A DNA stretch of 64,000 nt, taken from Prauserella endophytica. GTDB taxonomy: Bacteria; Actinomycetota; Actinomycetes; Mycobacteriales; Pseudonocardiaceae. A program made the position numbers and the translations under genes. The notes under the pieces are model-generated. The model saw only the letters and a program-made list of their open reading frames with translations. It was not told the DNA's origin and did no database searches. Within the stretch, counting starts at the first letter, position 1, and the number at the start of each line of letters is the position of its first letter. The stretch lies in contig NZ_SWMS01000001.1 of the NCBI RefSeq assembly GCF_005146945.1, forward strand, positions 558,001 to 622,000, in the 5' to 3' direction. Shown here piece after piece: positions 40,928-50,098 of the stretch.

Positions 40928-41326
40928 ATGGGCGGATGGGAGCAGGTCCACCGGAGACACCGCCTCGTCCACGCCGTCGCCGCTGACGTGGAACGGCTGG
41001 GAAACGAGGCGCTGACCGGCTGGGAGAGCGAGATCGTCGCCGAGTACGGCGAGCTCGCGGCGTTCCTGCTCGACGTACAGCGCCGCTGCCACGAGGCCGT
41101 CTACGCCCGGCTCGACCTCGTGCTGGAGGACCCTTCGGCGAACCCGGAGCGGGACGTCCGGCGCGCACTCGCCGAGGCAGGCCGCGCCCACCGGGCGCTC
41201 TGGGGTGTGCTGCGCGCGTGTGCCGGTCATCCGGCCCTCGCGGCGGGCGAGGCCCGGCTCCGCCGATCCGTGTTCGCGGCGACCGGGGTCGATCCGGCTC
41301 CGCCTCGCCGAGCCCAGCCCGTGTGA
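40928..41326 (+). CDS. Small alpha-helical protein of unknown function
   Basis: 132 aa, soluble, helical, Arg/Ala-rich, with one cysteine. No family recognised. GGGAGAAGG lies 3-11 bases before ATG 40928, which decides the start over an upstream GTG. It is divergent from the TetR gene across its operator and 21 bases ahead of the P450 on the same strand, so it may be a regulated partner of that P450. Confidence 0.65.
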   Translation: MGGWEQVHRRHRLVHAVAADVERLGNEALTGWESEIVAEYGELAAFLLDVQRRCHEAVYARLDLVLEDPSANPERDVRRALAEAGRAHRALWGVLRACAGHPALAAGEARLRRSVFAATGVDPAPPRRAQPV

Positions 41327-41347
41327 GGTGTCCGAAAAGGAGTCCGC

Positions 41348-42583
41348 ATGTCAGAGAGCACGCTGCCCGGCCAGGACGTTCCGCTGTTCAACCCGTTCGC
41401 CGAAGGCTTCGCCGAGAACCCGTACCCGCAGTACGCGCTGCTGCGCGACGAGGCGCCGGTGTACGAGCACCCGCTCGGCTTCTGGACCGTCACGCGCTAC
41501 GCCGACGTCTCGGCGCTGCTGCGCTCCGGCGCGTCGGTCGAGGAGCGCAACGTCGCGCCGGGCCCGCTCAGCCACCTGCGCGAGGAGGTCTACGGCGACC
41601 GCTCACCGCGCGTCGGTGGACTGTCCATGTTGGACCGTGACCCGCCGGACCACACCCGGCTGCGCAAGCTCGTCTCGAAGGCGTTCACCCCGCGCGCGGT
41701 GCGGGCGCTGCGGCCGAGGATCGCCGAGCTCGTCGACGGGATGCTCGACGACATCGCCGAGCGGGGGCGGGTCGATCTCGTGCCCGCGCTGGCCTTCCCG
41801 CTGCCGTTCGCGGTGATCGCGGAGATGCTCGGCACGCCGCCCACCGACCACCTGCGGGTGCGGGAGCTGAGCGGGCTGCTCGTCCGCTCGCTCGAACCGG
41901 TCGTGGACCCGGAGATGCTGCGCGCGATCGAGAACGCCAACACCGAGCTCGGCGAGATCGCGGCGGACATGATCGCGTGGAAGCGGCGCAACCCCGCCGA
42001 CGACCTGCTCACGGCGCTGATCAACGCCGAGGAGGACGGTGACGTCCTCGACGACGACGAGCTGATCGCGCAGGTGCTGCTGCTCTACATCGCGGGCCAC
42101 GAAACGACCGTCAACCTGCTCGGCGGTGGAACGCTCGCGTTGCTGCGCGAGCCGTCGCAGTACGCGGCGCTGGTGCGGGACCCGGCGCTGGTGCCGGGCG
42201 CGGTGGAGGAGCTGCTGCGCTACGACAGTCCGGTGCAGGAGAGCAGGCGCATCACGCTGGAGCCGATGACGATCGAGGGGGTCGAGATTCCCAAGGGCGC
42301 CTTCGTGCTGGCGGTGCTGGCCTCGGCGAACCGGGACGAGCGGCACTGGGGTCCGGACGCGGACCGGCTGCGGGTCGACCGCGAGGGCGCGCGTCACCAC
42401 GTGTCGTTCGGCGCGGGTGTGCACCACTGCCTGGGCGCGTCGCTGGCGCGGCTGGAGGGCGAGGTCGTCTTCGAGCGGCTGGTGACGCGTTTCCCGGACC
42501 TGCGCCTCGACGGCGACGTGGAGTGGAACGGCCGCATCAACCTCCGCGGTCCCGCCGTTCTCCCGGTGTCAACGGAGTCCTGA
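41348..42583 (+). CDS. Cytochrome P450
   Basis: 411 aa, soluble bacterial class. I-helix AGHETT, K-helix E-x-x-R (EELLR), and heme loop FGAGVHHCLG with Cys361 as the thiolate ligand. AAAAGGAG precedes ATG 41348. No ferredoxin is adjacent. Electrons must come from elsewhere. With the helical protein at 40928 it is probably under the TetR palindrome at 40892. Substrate unknown. Confidence 0.95.
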   Translation: MSESTLPGQDVPLFNPFAEGFAENPYPQYALLRDEAPVYEHPLGFWTVTRYADVSALLRSGASVEERNVAPGPLSHLREEVYGDRSPRVGGLSMLDRDPPDHTRLRKLVSKAFTPRAVRALRPRIAELVDGMLDDIAERGRVDLVPALAFPLPFAVIAEMLGTPPTDHLRVRELSGLLVRSLEPVVDPEMLRAIENANTELGEIAADMIAWKRRNPADDLLTALINAEEDGDVLDDDELIAQVLLLYIAGHETTVNLLGGGTLALLREPSQYAALVRDPALVPGAVEELLRYDSPVQESRRITLEPMTIEGVEIPKGAFVLAVLASANRDERHWGPDADRLRVDREGARHHVSFGAGVHHCLGASLARLEGEVVFERLVTRFPDLRLDGDVEWNGRINLRGPAVLPVSTES

Positions 42584-42652
42584 CAGCTGCTCCCCGCCCC
42601 CAAGGCGACGCGGAGCGTCTCCAGCTGGGCGGTGGGAGACGGGTGGGCGCAT

Positions 42653-43042
42653 TCAACGCAACAAAGGTGGCCTTGGGGGAACGTCGGCAGGGGTGTCGGA
42701 GAGGGCGGCCTGGACGTCCGAGAGGCGGGTCGGCCACCGGTCCGTGATCGCCTTCCACGCCGTTCTGAGCGACACCTGCTCGGCGAGGACCAGCACCGGA
42801 CCCTCGCCCCAGCGGCTCGCGACCACGTTGCCGATGCGGTCCTGCTGCTCGGGCGCCGGCGCGCCACCGGGCAGAAAGTCGATCGTCAACGTGGTTTCCG
42901 TGCCCGCCACATCGTCGGCGACGCCGCGCATCGCGGCGTGGTAGCCGCGGAGGCTGTGCCGCACGCCTGGTTCGGTGGGAATCGGGCAGCCGGGGTACGC
43001 GTCGTTGTACGCCTGCACCGACGCGAAGCGCTCAGGAGTCAC
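42653..43042 (-). CDS. Hypothetical protein, divergent from a MerR regulator
   Basis: 129 aa from GTG 43042 (MTPERFASVQAYND). A longer start at 43093 would place the palindrome inside the gene and adds an unlikely Arg/Trp-rich leader. No family recognised. It is a soluble alpha/beta protein with a Pro-rich C-terminal end. The MerR gene starts 161 bases away in the opposite direction. Confidence 0.55.
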   Translation of the reverse strand: MTPERFASVQAYNDAYPGCPIPTEPGVRHSLRGYHAAMRGVADDVAGTETTLTIDFLPGGAPAPEQQDRIGNVVASRWGEGPVLVLAEQVSLRTAWKAITDRWPTRLSDVQAALSDTPADVPPRPPLLR

Positions 43043-43053
43043 GAGAAGGAATC

Positions 43054-43067
43054 TTACCTTAACGTAA
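43054..43067. promoter_or_regulatory. TTACCTTAACGTAA palindrome, putative MerR operator
   Basis: Six of seven pairs match. It resembles the TTTACGTTTACGTAAA motif reported for LiuR-type MerR regulators. It lies 12 bases upstream of the GTG start at 43042 and faces the MerR gene. Confidence 0.5.
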
Positions 43068-43203
43068 ACGAAAGGTAGCCACCCTCGGCGCATCTCGCGA
43101 CGTGAGACCGCGTCTATTGTGGACGGTGACTTTGCTGTGCACGCTGCGCACCCGAGCCTGTACCGTTTGAGGAATCGGTGGCAGGCGGAAGTGAGGTCGT
43201 CAC

Positions 43204-43599
43204 GTGGGCGAGCACATGCAGATCGGCGAGGCTGCCGCCCGCACGGGTCTGTCGTTGCGCACGATCCGCTACTACGAGGAAGTCGGTCTGGTGAAGCCCA
43301 CCGCGCGCAGCCAGGGCGGCTTCCGGCTCTACACCGAGGCCGACCTTGCGCGGCTGGAGCTGATCAAGCGCATGAAACCGCTCGGCTTCCCACTCGAGGA
43401 GATGCGCGAGCTGCTGGAACTACTCCATCCGGAGGCCGAGAGCGCGGTGCCCCTGAGCGAGGTGCAACGCGGGCGCCTGGTCGCGTTCAGCGAGGCGGCC
43501 GAGCGGCGCTGCCGGGAGCTCAAGGCCGACCTCGCGACGGCGGAGGCGCTGGCCGCGACCCTGCGGGAACGACTCGGAGCGGGCTCTACCGCGACGTGA
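43204..43599 (+). CDS. MerR family transcriptional regulator
   Basis: 131 aa. HTH MQIGEAAARTGLSLRTIRYYEEVGLVKP, wing GFRLYTEADLARL, then a dimerisation coiled coil to the end. No cysteines, so not a metal sensor. GTG 43204 has GAGG 8 bases upstream. ATG 43216 is an alternative. It probably acts on the divergent gene and itself through the palindrome at 43054. Confidence 0.88.
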   Translation: MGEHMQIGEAAARTGLSLRTIRYYEEVGLVKPTARSQGGFRLYTEADLARLELIKRMKPLGFPLEEMRELLELLHPEAESAVPLSEVQRGRLVAFSEAAERRCRELKADLATAEALAATLRERLGAGSTAT

Positions 43600-43617
43600 G
43601 CGTAAACTCGCCAAACG

Positions 43618-45195
43618 ATGTCCATTCTCACAGAGGCCGACCGCAGGCGCTCGTTCGCCGTGATCAGCCACCCCGACGCCGGCAAGTCCACCCTCACCGA
43701 AGCGCTGGCCCTGCACGCCAAGGTGATCAACGAGGCCGGCGCCGTCCACGGCAAGGGCGGGCGCCAGGGCGTGGTGTCGGACTGGATGGAGATGGAGAAG
43801 GCCCGCGGCATCTCGATCACCTCCGCAGCGCTGCAGTTCTCCTACCGCGACTGCGTGATCAACCTGCTCGACACCCCGGGCCACGCCGACTTCTCCGAGG
43901 ACACCTACCGCGTGCTCTCCGCGGTCGACTCCGCGGTGATGCTGCTGGACGCGGCCAAGGGCCTCGAACCACAGACGCTGAAGCTCTTCGACGTCTGCCG
44001 CCACCGCGGCATCCCGGTGATCACCTTCATCAACAAGTGGGACCGCCCCGGCCGTGAGGCGCTGGAGCTCTGCGACGAGCTGGTGGAGCGCATCGGGCTG
44101 CAGCCCATGCCGCTCACCTGGCCGGTCGGCGCGGCAGGCCACTTCCGGGGCGTGCTCGACGTCCCCGAAGGCGACTTCATCCGCTACCAGCGCACCGACG
44201 GCGGCGCCACGGCCGCGCCGGAGACCCGGCTCGACCCGGCGACCGCCGAGGCCGAACAGGGCGAGGACTGGGTGCGCGCGACGGAGGAGTGGGAGCTGCT
44301 CGCCGCCTCGGGCGGCGAATTCGAGCCGGAGCGGTTCTTCGACGCGTCCGCGACACCGGTGCTCTTCGGCGCCGCCGTGCTCAACTTCGGCGTCCGGCAC
44401 CTGCTCGACCTGCTGGTCGACCTCGCGCCGAAGCCGGCGCCCCGCATCGACGCCGACGGCGAGCCGAGGCCGCTCGACGCCGAGTTCTCCGCGTTCGTGT
44501 TCAAGGTGCAGACCGGCATGGACCCCGCCCACCGCGACCAGGTGGCGTTCGCGCGAGTGTGCTCGGGCGAGTTCGAGCGGGGCATGGTGGTCACCAACGC
44601 CACCACGAAGCGGCCGTTCGCCACCAAGTACGTGCAGCAGGTCTTCGGCCAGCAACGTTCCACTGTGGACAAGGCGTACCCCGGTGACGTGATCGGGCTG
44701 GTCAACGCGTCGGCCCTGCGCGTGGGGGACACGCTCTTCGCGGGCAAGCCGCCCGTGCGCTTCCCCGGGCTGCCCAGCTTCGCGCCCGCGCACTTCGCCG
44801 TGGCGCGGCCCGCCGACCTGAGCCGGGCGAAACAGTTCCGCAGGGGTGTCGACCAACTGGCCGCCGAGGGCGTGGTGCAGCTGCTCAAATCGGACCTGCG
44901 GGGCGACGCGTCCCCGGTGTTCGCCGCGGTGGGTCCCATGCAGTTCGAGGTGGCCGCACACCGCATGGAGCACGAGTTCTCCTCACCGGTGCGGCTCGAC
45001 CGGCTGCCCTACAGCGCGGTGCGGCGCCTGCCCGACCCCGCCCAGCGCGCGCTGGTGGACTCGGGCAGGCGCAGCGAGGTGCTCACCCGCGCCGACGGCG
45101 TCGACCTCGCCCTGTTCGAGGACGAGATCGCGATGCGCATCCTGGTGCGGCAGAACCCGGAGCTGACGCTGGAGCCCCTCGTCGCCGAGGGGTGA
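43618..45195 (+). CDS. prfC: Peptide chain release factor 3
   Basis: 525-aa translational GTPase that recycles RF1/RF2 from the ribosome. P-loop HPDAGKST (18-25), switch II DTPGHADF (85-92), NKWDR (139-143), switch I region with KARGISIT, then domains II and III (FKVQTGMDPAHRDQVAFARV, VGPMQFEV). No ribosome binding site. TAAACT ends 9 bases before the ATG. It lies 18 bases after the MerR gene. Convergent with the catalase gene, 12 bases apart. Confidence 0.95.
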   Translation: MSILTEADRRRSFAVISHPDAGKSTLTEALALHAKVINEAGAVHGKGGRQGVVSDWMEMEKARGISITSAALQFSYRDCVINLLDTPGHADFSEDTYRVLSAVDSAVMLLDAAKGLEPQTLKLFDVCRHRGIPVITFINKWDRPGREALELCDELVERIGLQPMPLTWPVGAAGHFRGVLDVPEGDFIRYQRTDGGATAAPETRLDPATAEAEQGEDWVRATEEWELLAASGGEFEPERFFDASATPVLFGAAVLNFGVRHLLDLLVDLAPKPAPRIDADGEPRPLDAEFSAFVFKVQTGMDPAHRDQVAFARVCSGEFERGMVVTNATTKRPFATKYVQQVFGQQRSTVDKAYPGDVIGLVNASALRVGDTLFAGKPPVRFPGLPSFAPAHFAVARPADLSRAKQFRRGVDQLAAEGVVQLLKSDLRGDASPVFAAVGPMQFEVAAHRMEHEFSSPVRLDRLPYSAVRRLPDPAQRALVDSGRRSEVLTRADGVDLALFEDEIAMRILVRQNPELTLEPLVAEG

Positions 45196-45207
45196 TCCCC
45201 ACGTGGT

Positions 45208-46101
45208 CTACGTCGCCTTCTCCTTGAGCCTGCCGACCATGCCCTTGACGCCGCTCAGCTTGGGGTCGGCGGGCCGGTCGGTGCCGTCGTAGGTGGCGAA
45301 CAGCTCGGGGTCGGGCGGCGGCGTGGTGCCGGGCCCGCCGAGCGGTTCGGGCTGCTCCACGATGCCCATCTCGTGGCGCCCGTCGGGCGCGGTGCCCCGC
45401 GCCCACGCTCCCTGTGCGGAGTCGTTGCCCTCCGACAGGTTCCACAGGCTCGTGGCGTGCTCGGAGAACTCCTCGTCGAACAGCGCGCTCGGGGCGACGG
45501 TGTCTTCGAGCCCGTCCTCCTTGAGCTGCTCGATCGCGGCCAGCCACATGTTCTGGTGGTAGGTGTCGCGCGCGAGGTTGAACTTCAGCATCTCCTTGAC
45601 GCCCGGGTCGTCGGTCATGTTGTACAGCCGCGCCGTCTGCAGCCTGCCCTGCGCCTCGGCGGCCACGTTCGCGCGGAAGTCGGCCAGCAGGTTGCCGCTG
45701 GCCACGATGTAGCCGCCGTTCCACGGCACGCCCTGGCTGTTGTGCGGCAGCGCACCGCCGCCCGCGATGATCGCCTGCTGCGGATCCATCCCGCCGATCA
45801 CCGCGCCCATCACCGGGTCCTGCACGGCGCGGGCCGTCTCGGTCGCGGGCGCTCCCTCGAGCAGTCTCGCCACCATGGTCGCGATCATCTCGACGTGACC
45901 GATCTCCTCGGTCGCGATGTCCATGATGAGGTCCTTGTACTTCCCCTCCATGCGGCAGTTCCAGCCCTGAAAGAGGTACTGCATCGTCACGGTCATCTCG
46001 CCGTACGCGCCGCCGACGAGCTCCTGGAGTTTGCGGGCGTAGACCGGATCCGGCTGCTCGGGCCTCGCCTCGAACTGCAGCTTCTTCGTGTGGTGAAACA
46101 T
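45208..46101 (-). CDS. Manganese catalase
   Basis: 297 aa ferritin-like di-manganese enzyme that breaks down hydrogen peroxide. Candidate ligands: Glu35 (YGEMTVTMQYLF), Glu66 and His69 (TEEIGHVEM), then a Glu in AAEAQGR and a His in ARDTYHQN. The C-terminal extension is Pro-rich and ends with a basic tail. GGAGGGCGA stands directly before ATG 46101. The upstream region has a stress-sigma-like promoter. Confidence 0.95.
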   Translation of the reverse strand: MFHHTKKLQFEARPEQPDPVYARKLQELVGGAYGEMTVTMQYLFQGWNCRMEGKYKDLIMDIATEEIGHVEMIATMVARLLEGAPATETARAVQDPVMGAVIGGMDPQQAIIAGGGALPHNSQGVPWNGGYIVASGNLLADFRANVAAEAQGRLQTARLYNMTDDPGVKEMLKFNLARDTYHQNMWLAAIEQLKEDGLEDTVAPSALFDEEFSEHATSLWNLSEGNDSAQGAWARGTAPDGRHEMGIVEQPEPLGGPGTTPPPDPELFATYDGTDRPADPKLSGVKGMVGRLKEKAT

Positions 46102-46142
46102 TCGCCCTCCTGCACAGGTTGGGAGATTCGGAACGCCGAGCA

Positions 46143-46166
46143 TTGCCCCGAGTGCGCGAGGTAAAC
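46143..46166 (-). promoter_or_regulatory. Putative SigB/SigF-type promoter of the catalase
   Basis: On the minus strand GTTT (46166-46163), 14 bases, GGGCAA (46148-46143). This approximates the GTTT-N14-17-GGGTA pattern of actinobacterial general-stress sigma factors and lies about 45 bases before the catalase start. The -10 differs at one position. Confidence 0.35.
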
Positions 46167-46279
46167 GCCTGAACCCGGTTGGTTCGGGCGCGACTTTCCA
46201 CTCGCGGCCTCTTGCGGTCCTCGGGGGCGTTCCGCGAGGGCCGTTGACCAGGGCGTGGCCGGTGGTCGAAGCTCGGAGG

Positions 46280-47821
46280 ATGGTGCGTGATCTCTCGTTC
46301 GAGCCGCTGACACCGGTGTCGTTTCTCGATCGGGCGGCCTCGGCGCACGGCGACCGCGTCGCGGTGGTCGACGGCGCCTCTCGCTGGACCTACGCCGAGC
46401 TGCACGACCGTTGCCGCCGCCTCGCGGGCGCCCTCGCCGGGCTCGCGAACGGCAGGCCCGTCGCTGTGCTGGCCCCCAACACCCACGTCCTGCTCGAGGC
46501 CAACTTCGGTGTCCCGTGGGCAGGGGCCCCGCTGGTCGCGATCAACACCCGGCTCGCTCCCGCCGAGGTCGCCTACATACTGGAGCACTCCGAGGCCGGG
46601 GTGCTGGTGCACGATCCCGCTTTCGACGGTCTCGTAGCCGACGCGCTGGGCCGACTCACCGCGCCGCCGGCAGTGGTCAGGGCGGGCGAGCAGTACGAGC
46701 GGCTGCTGGCCTCGGCCACCCCGCGTGCGGAGGTGCCCGGTGACGAGCGGGCGCTGCTTTCGATCAACTACACGTCGGGCACCACGGGCAGGCCGAAGGG
46801 CGTCATGTACCACCATCGGGGCGCCTACCTGCAGGCACTCGCGATGGTCGGCCACACGGGTCTGTCGCCGTCGGCCGTGCATCTGTGGACGCTGCCGATG
46901 TTCCACTGCAACGGCTGGTGCTTCCCGTGGGCGGTGACGGCCGCCGCGGCCACGCATGTGTGCCTGGAGAAGGTGGACCCAGCGCTCGTCTGGCGGCTGC
47001 TGCGCGACGAGGGCGTGACACACCTCAACGGCGCGCCGACCGTGCTGTCGATGCTGGCGTACGCCGCGGACGCGGCTCCGCTGGAGCGGACGGTGCACGT
47101 GGCGACGGGTGGCGCTCCGCCGTCCCCCGCGATCCTGCGGCGCATGGGTGAGCTGGCCTTCGAGGTCACCCACCTCTACGGGCTCACCGAGACGTTCGGG
47201 CCCGCGATGATCTGCGACTGGCGGCCGGAGTGGAACGGGCTCGCGGTCGAGGAGCAGGCCAGGCTCAAGGCGCGGCAGGGCGTCGGCAACATGATCTCCT
47301 GCCGGGTGCGGGTGGTCGACGCCGACGGCGCCGACGTGCCCGCCGACGGCGCGTCCGTCGGGGAGATCGCGCTGCGCGGCAACAACGTCATGCTCGGCTA
47401 TTTCAAGGACGCCGAGGCGACCGAGCGCGCGGCCCCCGACGGCTGGTTCCGCACCGGCGACCTGGGCGTCCTGCACCCCGACGGGTACGTGGAGCTGCGG
47501 GACCGCAGCAAGGACGTGATCATCTCGGGCGGCGAGAACATCGCCTCGGTGGAGGTGGAGCAGGCCATCGCCGAGCATCCCGCCGTGCTGGAGGCCGCCG
47601 TCATCGCGGTGCCCGACGAGCACTGGGGCGAGGTGCCGGCCGCCTACGTGACCCTGCACGACGGTGCTTCGGCGACCGAGGCGGAGATCATCGAACACGT
47701 GCGGGCGCGACTCGCCCGGTTCAAGGCGCCGAAGTCGGTGACGTTCACCGAACTGCCAAAGACCTCCACCGGCAAGATCCAGAAGTACGTGCTGCGCGAG
47801 CAGGCGCGCGGTGCGGAGTAG
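46280..47821 (+). CDS. Acyl-CoA synthetase (AMP-forming), medium/long-chain type
   Basis: 513-aa ANL enzyme. A3 motif YTSGTTGRPKG, A5 YGLTE, A7 GWFRTGD, A8 RSKDVIISGGENI, and the catalytic Lys in KTSTGKIQK. The subgroup with LTPVSFLDRAA at the N-terminus activates carboxylic acids of medium to long chain. ATG 46280 is close behind GGAGG (spacing short). TTG 46244 or GTG 46283 are alternatives. The NTF2-like gene follows 19 bases later. Confidence 0.9.
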   Translation: MVRDLSFEPLTPVSFLDRAASAHGDRVAVVDGASRWTYAELHDRCRRLAGALAGLANGRPVAVLAPNTHVLLEANFGVPWAGAPLVAINTRLAPAEVAYILEHSEAGVLVHDPAFDGLVADALGRLTAPPAVVRAGEQYERLLASATPRAEVPGDERALLSINYTSGTTGRPKGVMYHHRGAYLQALAMVGHTGLSPSAVHLWTLPMFHCNGWCFPWAVTAAAATHVCLEKVDPALVWRLLRDEGVTHLNGAPTVLSMLAYAADAAPLERTVHVATGGAPPSPAILRRMGELAFEVTHLYGLTETFGPAMICDWRPEWNGLAVEEQARLKARQGVGNMISCRVRVVDADGADVPADGASVGEIALRGNNVMLGYFKDAEATERAAPDGWFRTGDLGVLHPDGYVELRDRSKDVIISGGENIASVEVEQAIAEHPAVLEAAVIAVPDEHWGEVPAAYVTLHDGASATEAEIIEHVRARLARFKAPKSVTFTELPKTSTGKIQKYVLREQARGAE

Positions 47822-47840
47822 CTGCAAAGGAGCAGCGACC

Positions 47841-48317
47841 ATGGCACTGACCACGCAGGTGATGACCGACGAGCAGCGCAAGTCCGTGGCGCTGGAGTAC
47901 CTCAAGGCGTTCGACAACGGCGGGACCACCAGCACGGGGGCGAGCATCCTCGACCTGTTCGCCGAGGACGCGCAGGTCTACTTCCCGAAGTGGGGCCTGG
48001 CCACCGGCCGGGACCAGATCGGCAGGCTGTTCACCGACGTCGGGGGCACCATCAAGTCGATCCGGCACGACTACGCCACGTTCAACTGGGTCTTCTCCGG
48101 CGGTGACACGATCGTCGCCGAGGGGACGAGCTACGGCGAGCACCGGGACGGGCCCTGGCGCGCAGGAGTTCCGGACTGGGGCGCGGGACGGTGGTGCGAC
48201 GTCTTCGAGATCCGGGACTGGTTGATCCAACGGGTGTTCATTTACCTGGATCCCGACTATGCGGGTAAAGACACGACACGTTATCCATGGCTGGCAGGGC
48301 GAACCGGCGCCGCTTGA
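47841..48317 (+). CDS. NTF2-like (SnoaL superfamily) protein
   Basis: 158 aa cone-shaped alpha+beta fold: YLKAFDNGG, DLFAEDAQVYFPKWG, GRDQIGRLFTDVG, then strands ending YPWLAGR. Aspartates and a histidine (RHDYATFNW) line the likely pocket. AAAGGAGC is 8 bases upstream. Adjacent to the acyl-CoA synthetase on the same strand, so it may act on its product. Activity unknown. Confidence 0.8.
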   Translation: MALTTQVMTDEQRKSVALEYLKAFDNGGTTSTGASILDLFAEDAQVYFPKWGLATGRDQIGRLFTDVGGTIKSIRHDYATFNWVFSGGDTIVAEGTSYGEHRDGPWRAGVPDWGAGRWCDVFEIRDWLIQRVFIYLDPDYAGKDTTRYPWLAGRTGAA

Positions 48318-48427
48318 TCCACTTGGGACGGTTGTAACGACTCCACCTCCTTCCCCGTCTTTGAAACTGCGGTTCGCGCAGGGGGAGCATCTGCCGCATC
48401 AGGGGACTCGAGTGGAGGAGGGACAAC

Positions 48428-49567
48428 ATGCGTGTGAGGCGTTCCCGATTACTCATGGCCGGTGTGGCCATGGGAACCGCACTGGCCGTGACCGCCGTCG
48501 TACCCGGGATCGGGCTGGCCCATTCGCAGGGCGGCGCGACAGCGACGACGATCGCCAGTGGCCTCGACAATCCCCGTGGGCTCACGTTCGGACCCGACGG
48601 CCACCTCTACGTGGCCGAGTCCGGACGTGGTGGCGCGGGTCCATGCATGACCGGCCCGGAAGGCGGCGAAGTCTGCTTCGGCGCCAGCGGTGCGATCACC
48701 AAGATCCACAAGGGAAAGCAGCACCCGGTCATCTCCGGGCTTCCCTCACTCGCGGAACCCGAGGGTGGTTCCGCGATCGGCCCCTCAGACGTGTCGTTCA
48801 ACAGGCACGGGCAGCTGTACTTCACCGTCGGCCTAGGCGCCGACCCCGCCGTGCGGGCGGACCTGCCCGAGCTCGGCCAGCGGGCGATGGGCTGGCTGTT
48901 GCGCGCCAAGGGCTGGAACAAGTGGCGGCAGATCGCCGACATCGCGGGCTTCGAGGCGGCGGCCAACCCCGATGGCGGCCTTCCCGACAGCAACCCGAAC
49001 TCGGTGCTCGCGACCAAACGCGGACAGTACGTCGTGGACGCCGGCGGCAACTCGCTGGTGTTCGTCGCGCCCAACGGCAACGTGTCGACGGTCGCGGTCT
49101 TCCCCGACCGGATGGTCCCCGCGCCACCGCAACTCGGCCTGCCCCCGGGAACGAAGATCCCGATGCAGTCCGTGCCGACCTCGGTCGTGCAGGGTCCCGA
49201 CGGCGCGCTGTACGTCGGTGAGCTGACCGGATTCCCGTTCCAGGTGGGCTCCGCCAGGGTGCACCGGATCGTGCCGGGCAAGGCGCCGCAGGTGGTGGCC
49301 ACGGGCTTCACCAACATCATCGACATCGGGTTCGACCGCCACGGCAAGCTGTACGTGCTCGAGATCGCCCACAACGGCCTGCTCTCCGGTGACCCGACCG
49401 GTGCGCTGCTGCGGGTGAGCCATGGCAAGTCGAAGATCGTGTACAGCCAGGGACTGACGATGCCGGGCGGCCTCGCGCTCAAGCACGGCTCGGCGTACGT
49501 GTCCAACTGCAGTGTCTGCGCAGGCGCGGGCACGATCGAGAAGATCTCGCTGCCGTACCACAGGTAG
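48428..49567 (+). CDS. Secreted ScyD/ScyE-family beta-propeller protein
   Basis: 379 aa with a signal peptide cleaved after about residue 32 (GIGLAHS). Repeated NHL/SMP-30-like blades: GLDNPRGLTFGPDGHLYVAES, PSDVSFNRHGQLYFTV, VVQGPDGALYVGEL, IDIGFDRHGKLYVLE. The family is named after cyanobacterial scytonemin-cluster proteins but is widespread in actinobacteria as uncharacterised exported proteins. GGAGGAGGG lies 5 bases before ATG 48428. The 110 bases ahead hold a T/C-rich stretch and no gene. Confidence 0.85.
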   Translation: MRVRRSRLLMAGVAMGTALAVTAVVPGIGLAHSQGGATATTIASGLDNPRGLTFGPDGHLYVAESGRGGAGPCMTGPEGGEVCFGASGAITKIHKGKQHPVISGLPSLAEPEGGSAIGPSDVSFNRHGQLYFTVGLGADPAVRADLPELGQRAMGWLLRAKGWNKWRQIADIAGFEAAANPDGGLPDSNPNSVLATKRGQYVVDAGGNSLVFVAPNGNVSTVAVFPDRMVPAPPQLGLPPGTKIPMQSVPTSVVQGPDGALYVGELTGFPFQVGSARVHRIVPGKAPQVVATGFTNIIDIGFDRHGKLYVLEIAHNGLLSGDPTGALLRVSHGKSKIVYSQGLTMPGGLALKHGSAYVSNCSVCAGAGTIEKISLPYHR

Positions 49568-49695
49568 CGCCGCACCCGTCCGTCGCCGATCCGCCCGAGC
49601 TCGGCTGGCCGTCGTAGACCCCGCGACGCCGGCACAGCTGCCCGGGTGGGTCGGCGGCGGGCCTTCCCAGGTCCGCGGCCGGGCATGATGGCCCC

Positions 49696-50091
49696 ATGGA
49701 GAGACGCATGCAGGTCGCCGTGGACTGTGCCGACCCGCACCGGCTCGCCCGCTTCTGGGCCGAGGTGCTGGGCTACGTCGTGCAGGACCCTCCCGACGGC
49801 CACGCGAGCTGGGCGGAGTTCTCGCGCGCCGAGGGCGGGCCGGGGGAGGCGTGGTGCGCCGTGGTCGACCCGCACGGCACCGGGCCACGCGTGCTGTTCC
49901 ACAGCGTGCCCGAGCCCAAGGCGGGCAAGAACCGCCTGCACCTCGACGTGAAGATCGGCAGGCAGCACGTCGACACCGAGGCCGTGCGGCTGGTCTCCCT
50001 CGGCGCCACCCACGTGCGCACGGTCGAGGACGCGCAGGACTACTTCGTGGTGATGCGCGACCCGGAGGGCAACGAGTTCTGTCTCTGCTGA
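49696..50091 (+). CDS. VOC family protein
   Basis: 131 aa: MQVAVDCADPHRLARFWAEVLGY at the start and VVMRDPEGNEFCLC at the end, the usual two-module VOC outline. LHLDVKIG marks the second module. It resembles the glyoxalase-like domain proteins of unknown substrate. Metal ligands may be reduced. It stands alone, convergent with the M48 protease gene. Confidence 0.85.
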   Translation: MERRMQVAVDCADPHRLARFWAEVLGYVVQDPPDGHASWAEFSRAEGGPGEAWCAVVDPHGTGPRVLFHSVPEPKAGKNRLHLDVKIGRQHVDTEAVRLVSLGATHVRTVEDAQDYFVVMRDPEGNEFCLC

Positions 50092-50098
50092 CGGCCCG

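Noticed and set aside
45083-47947. A 954-codon open frame on the minus strand
   Set aside because: It spans prfC's end, the catalase and the acyl-CoA ligase in other frames. It is Arg/His/Gly-rich without motifs, and the opposite-strand genes are clear.
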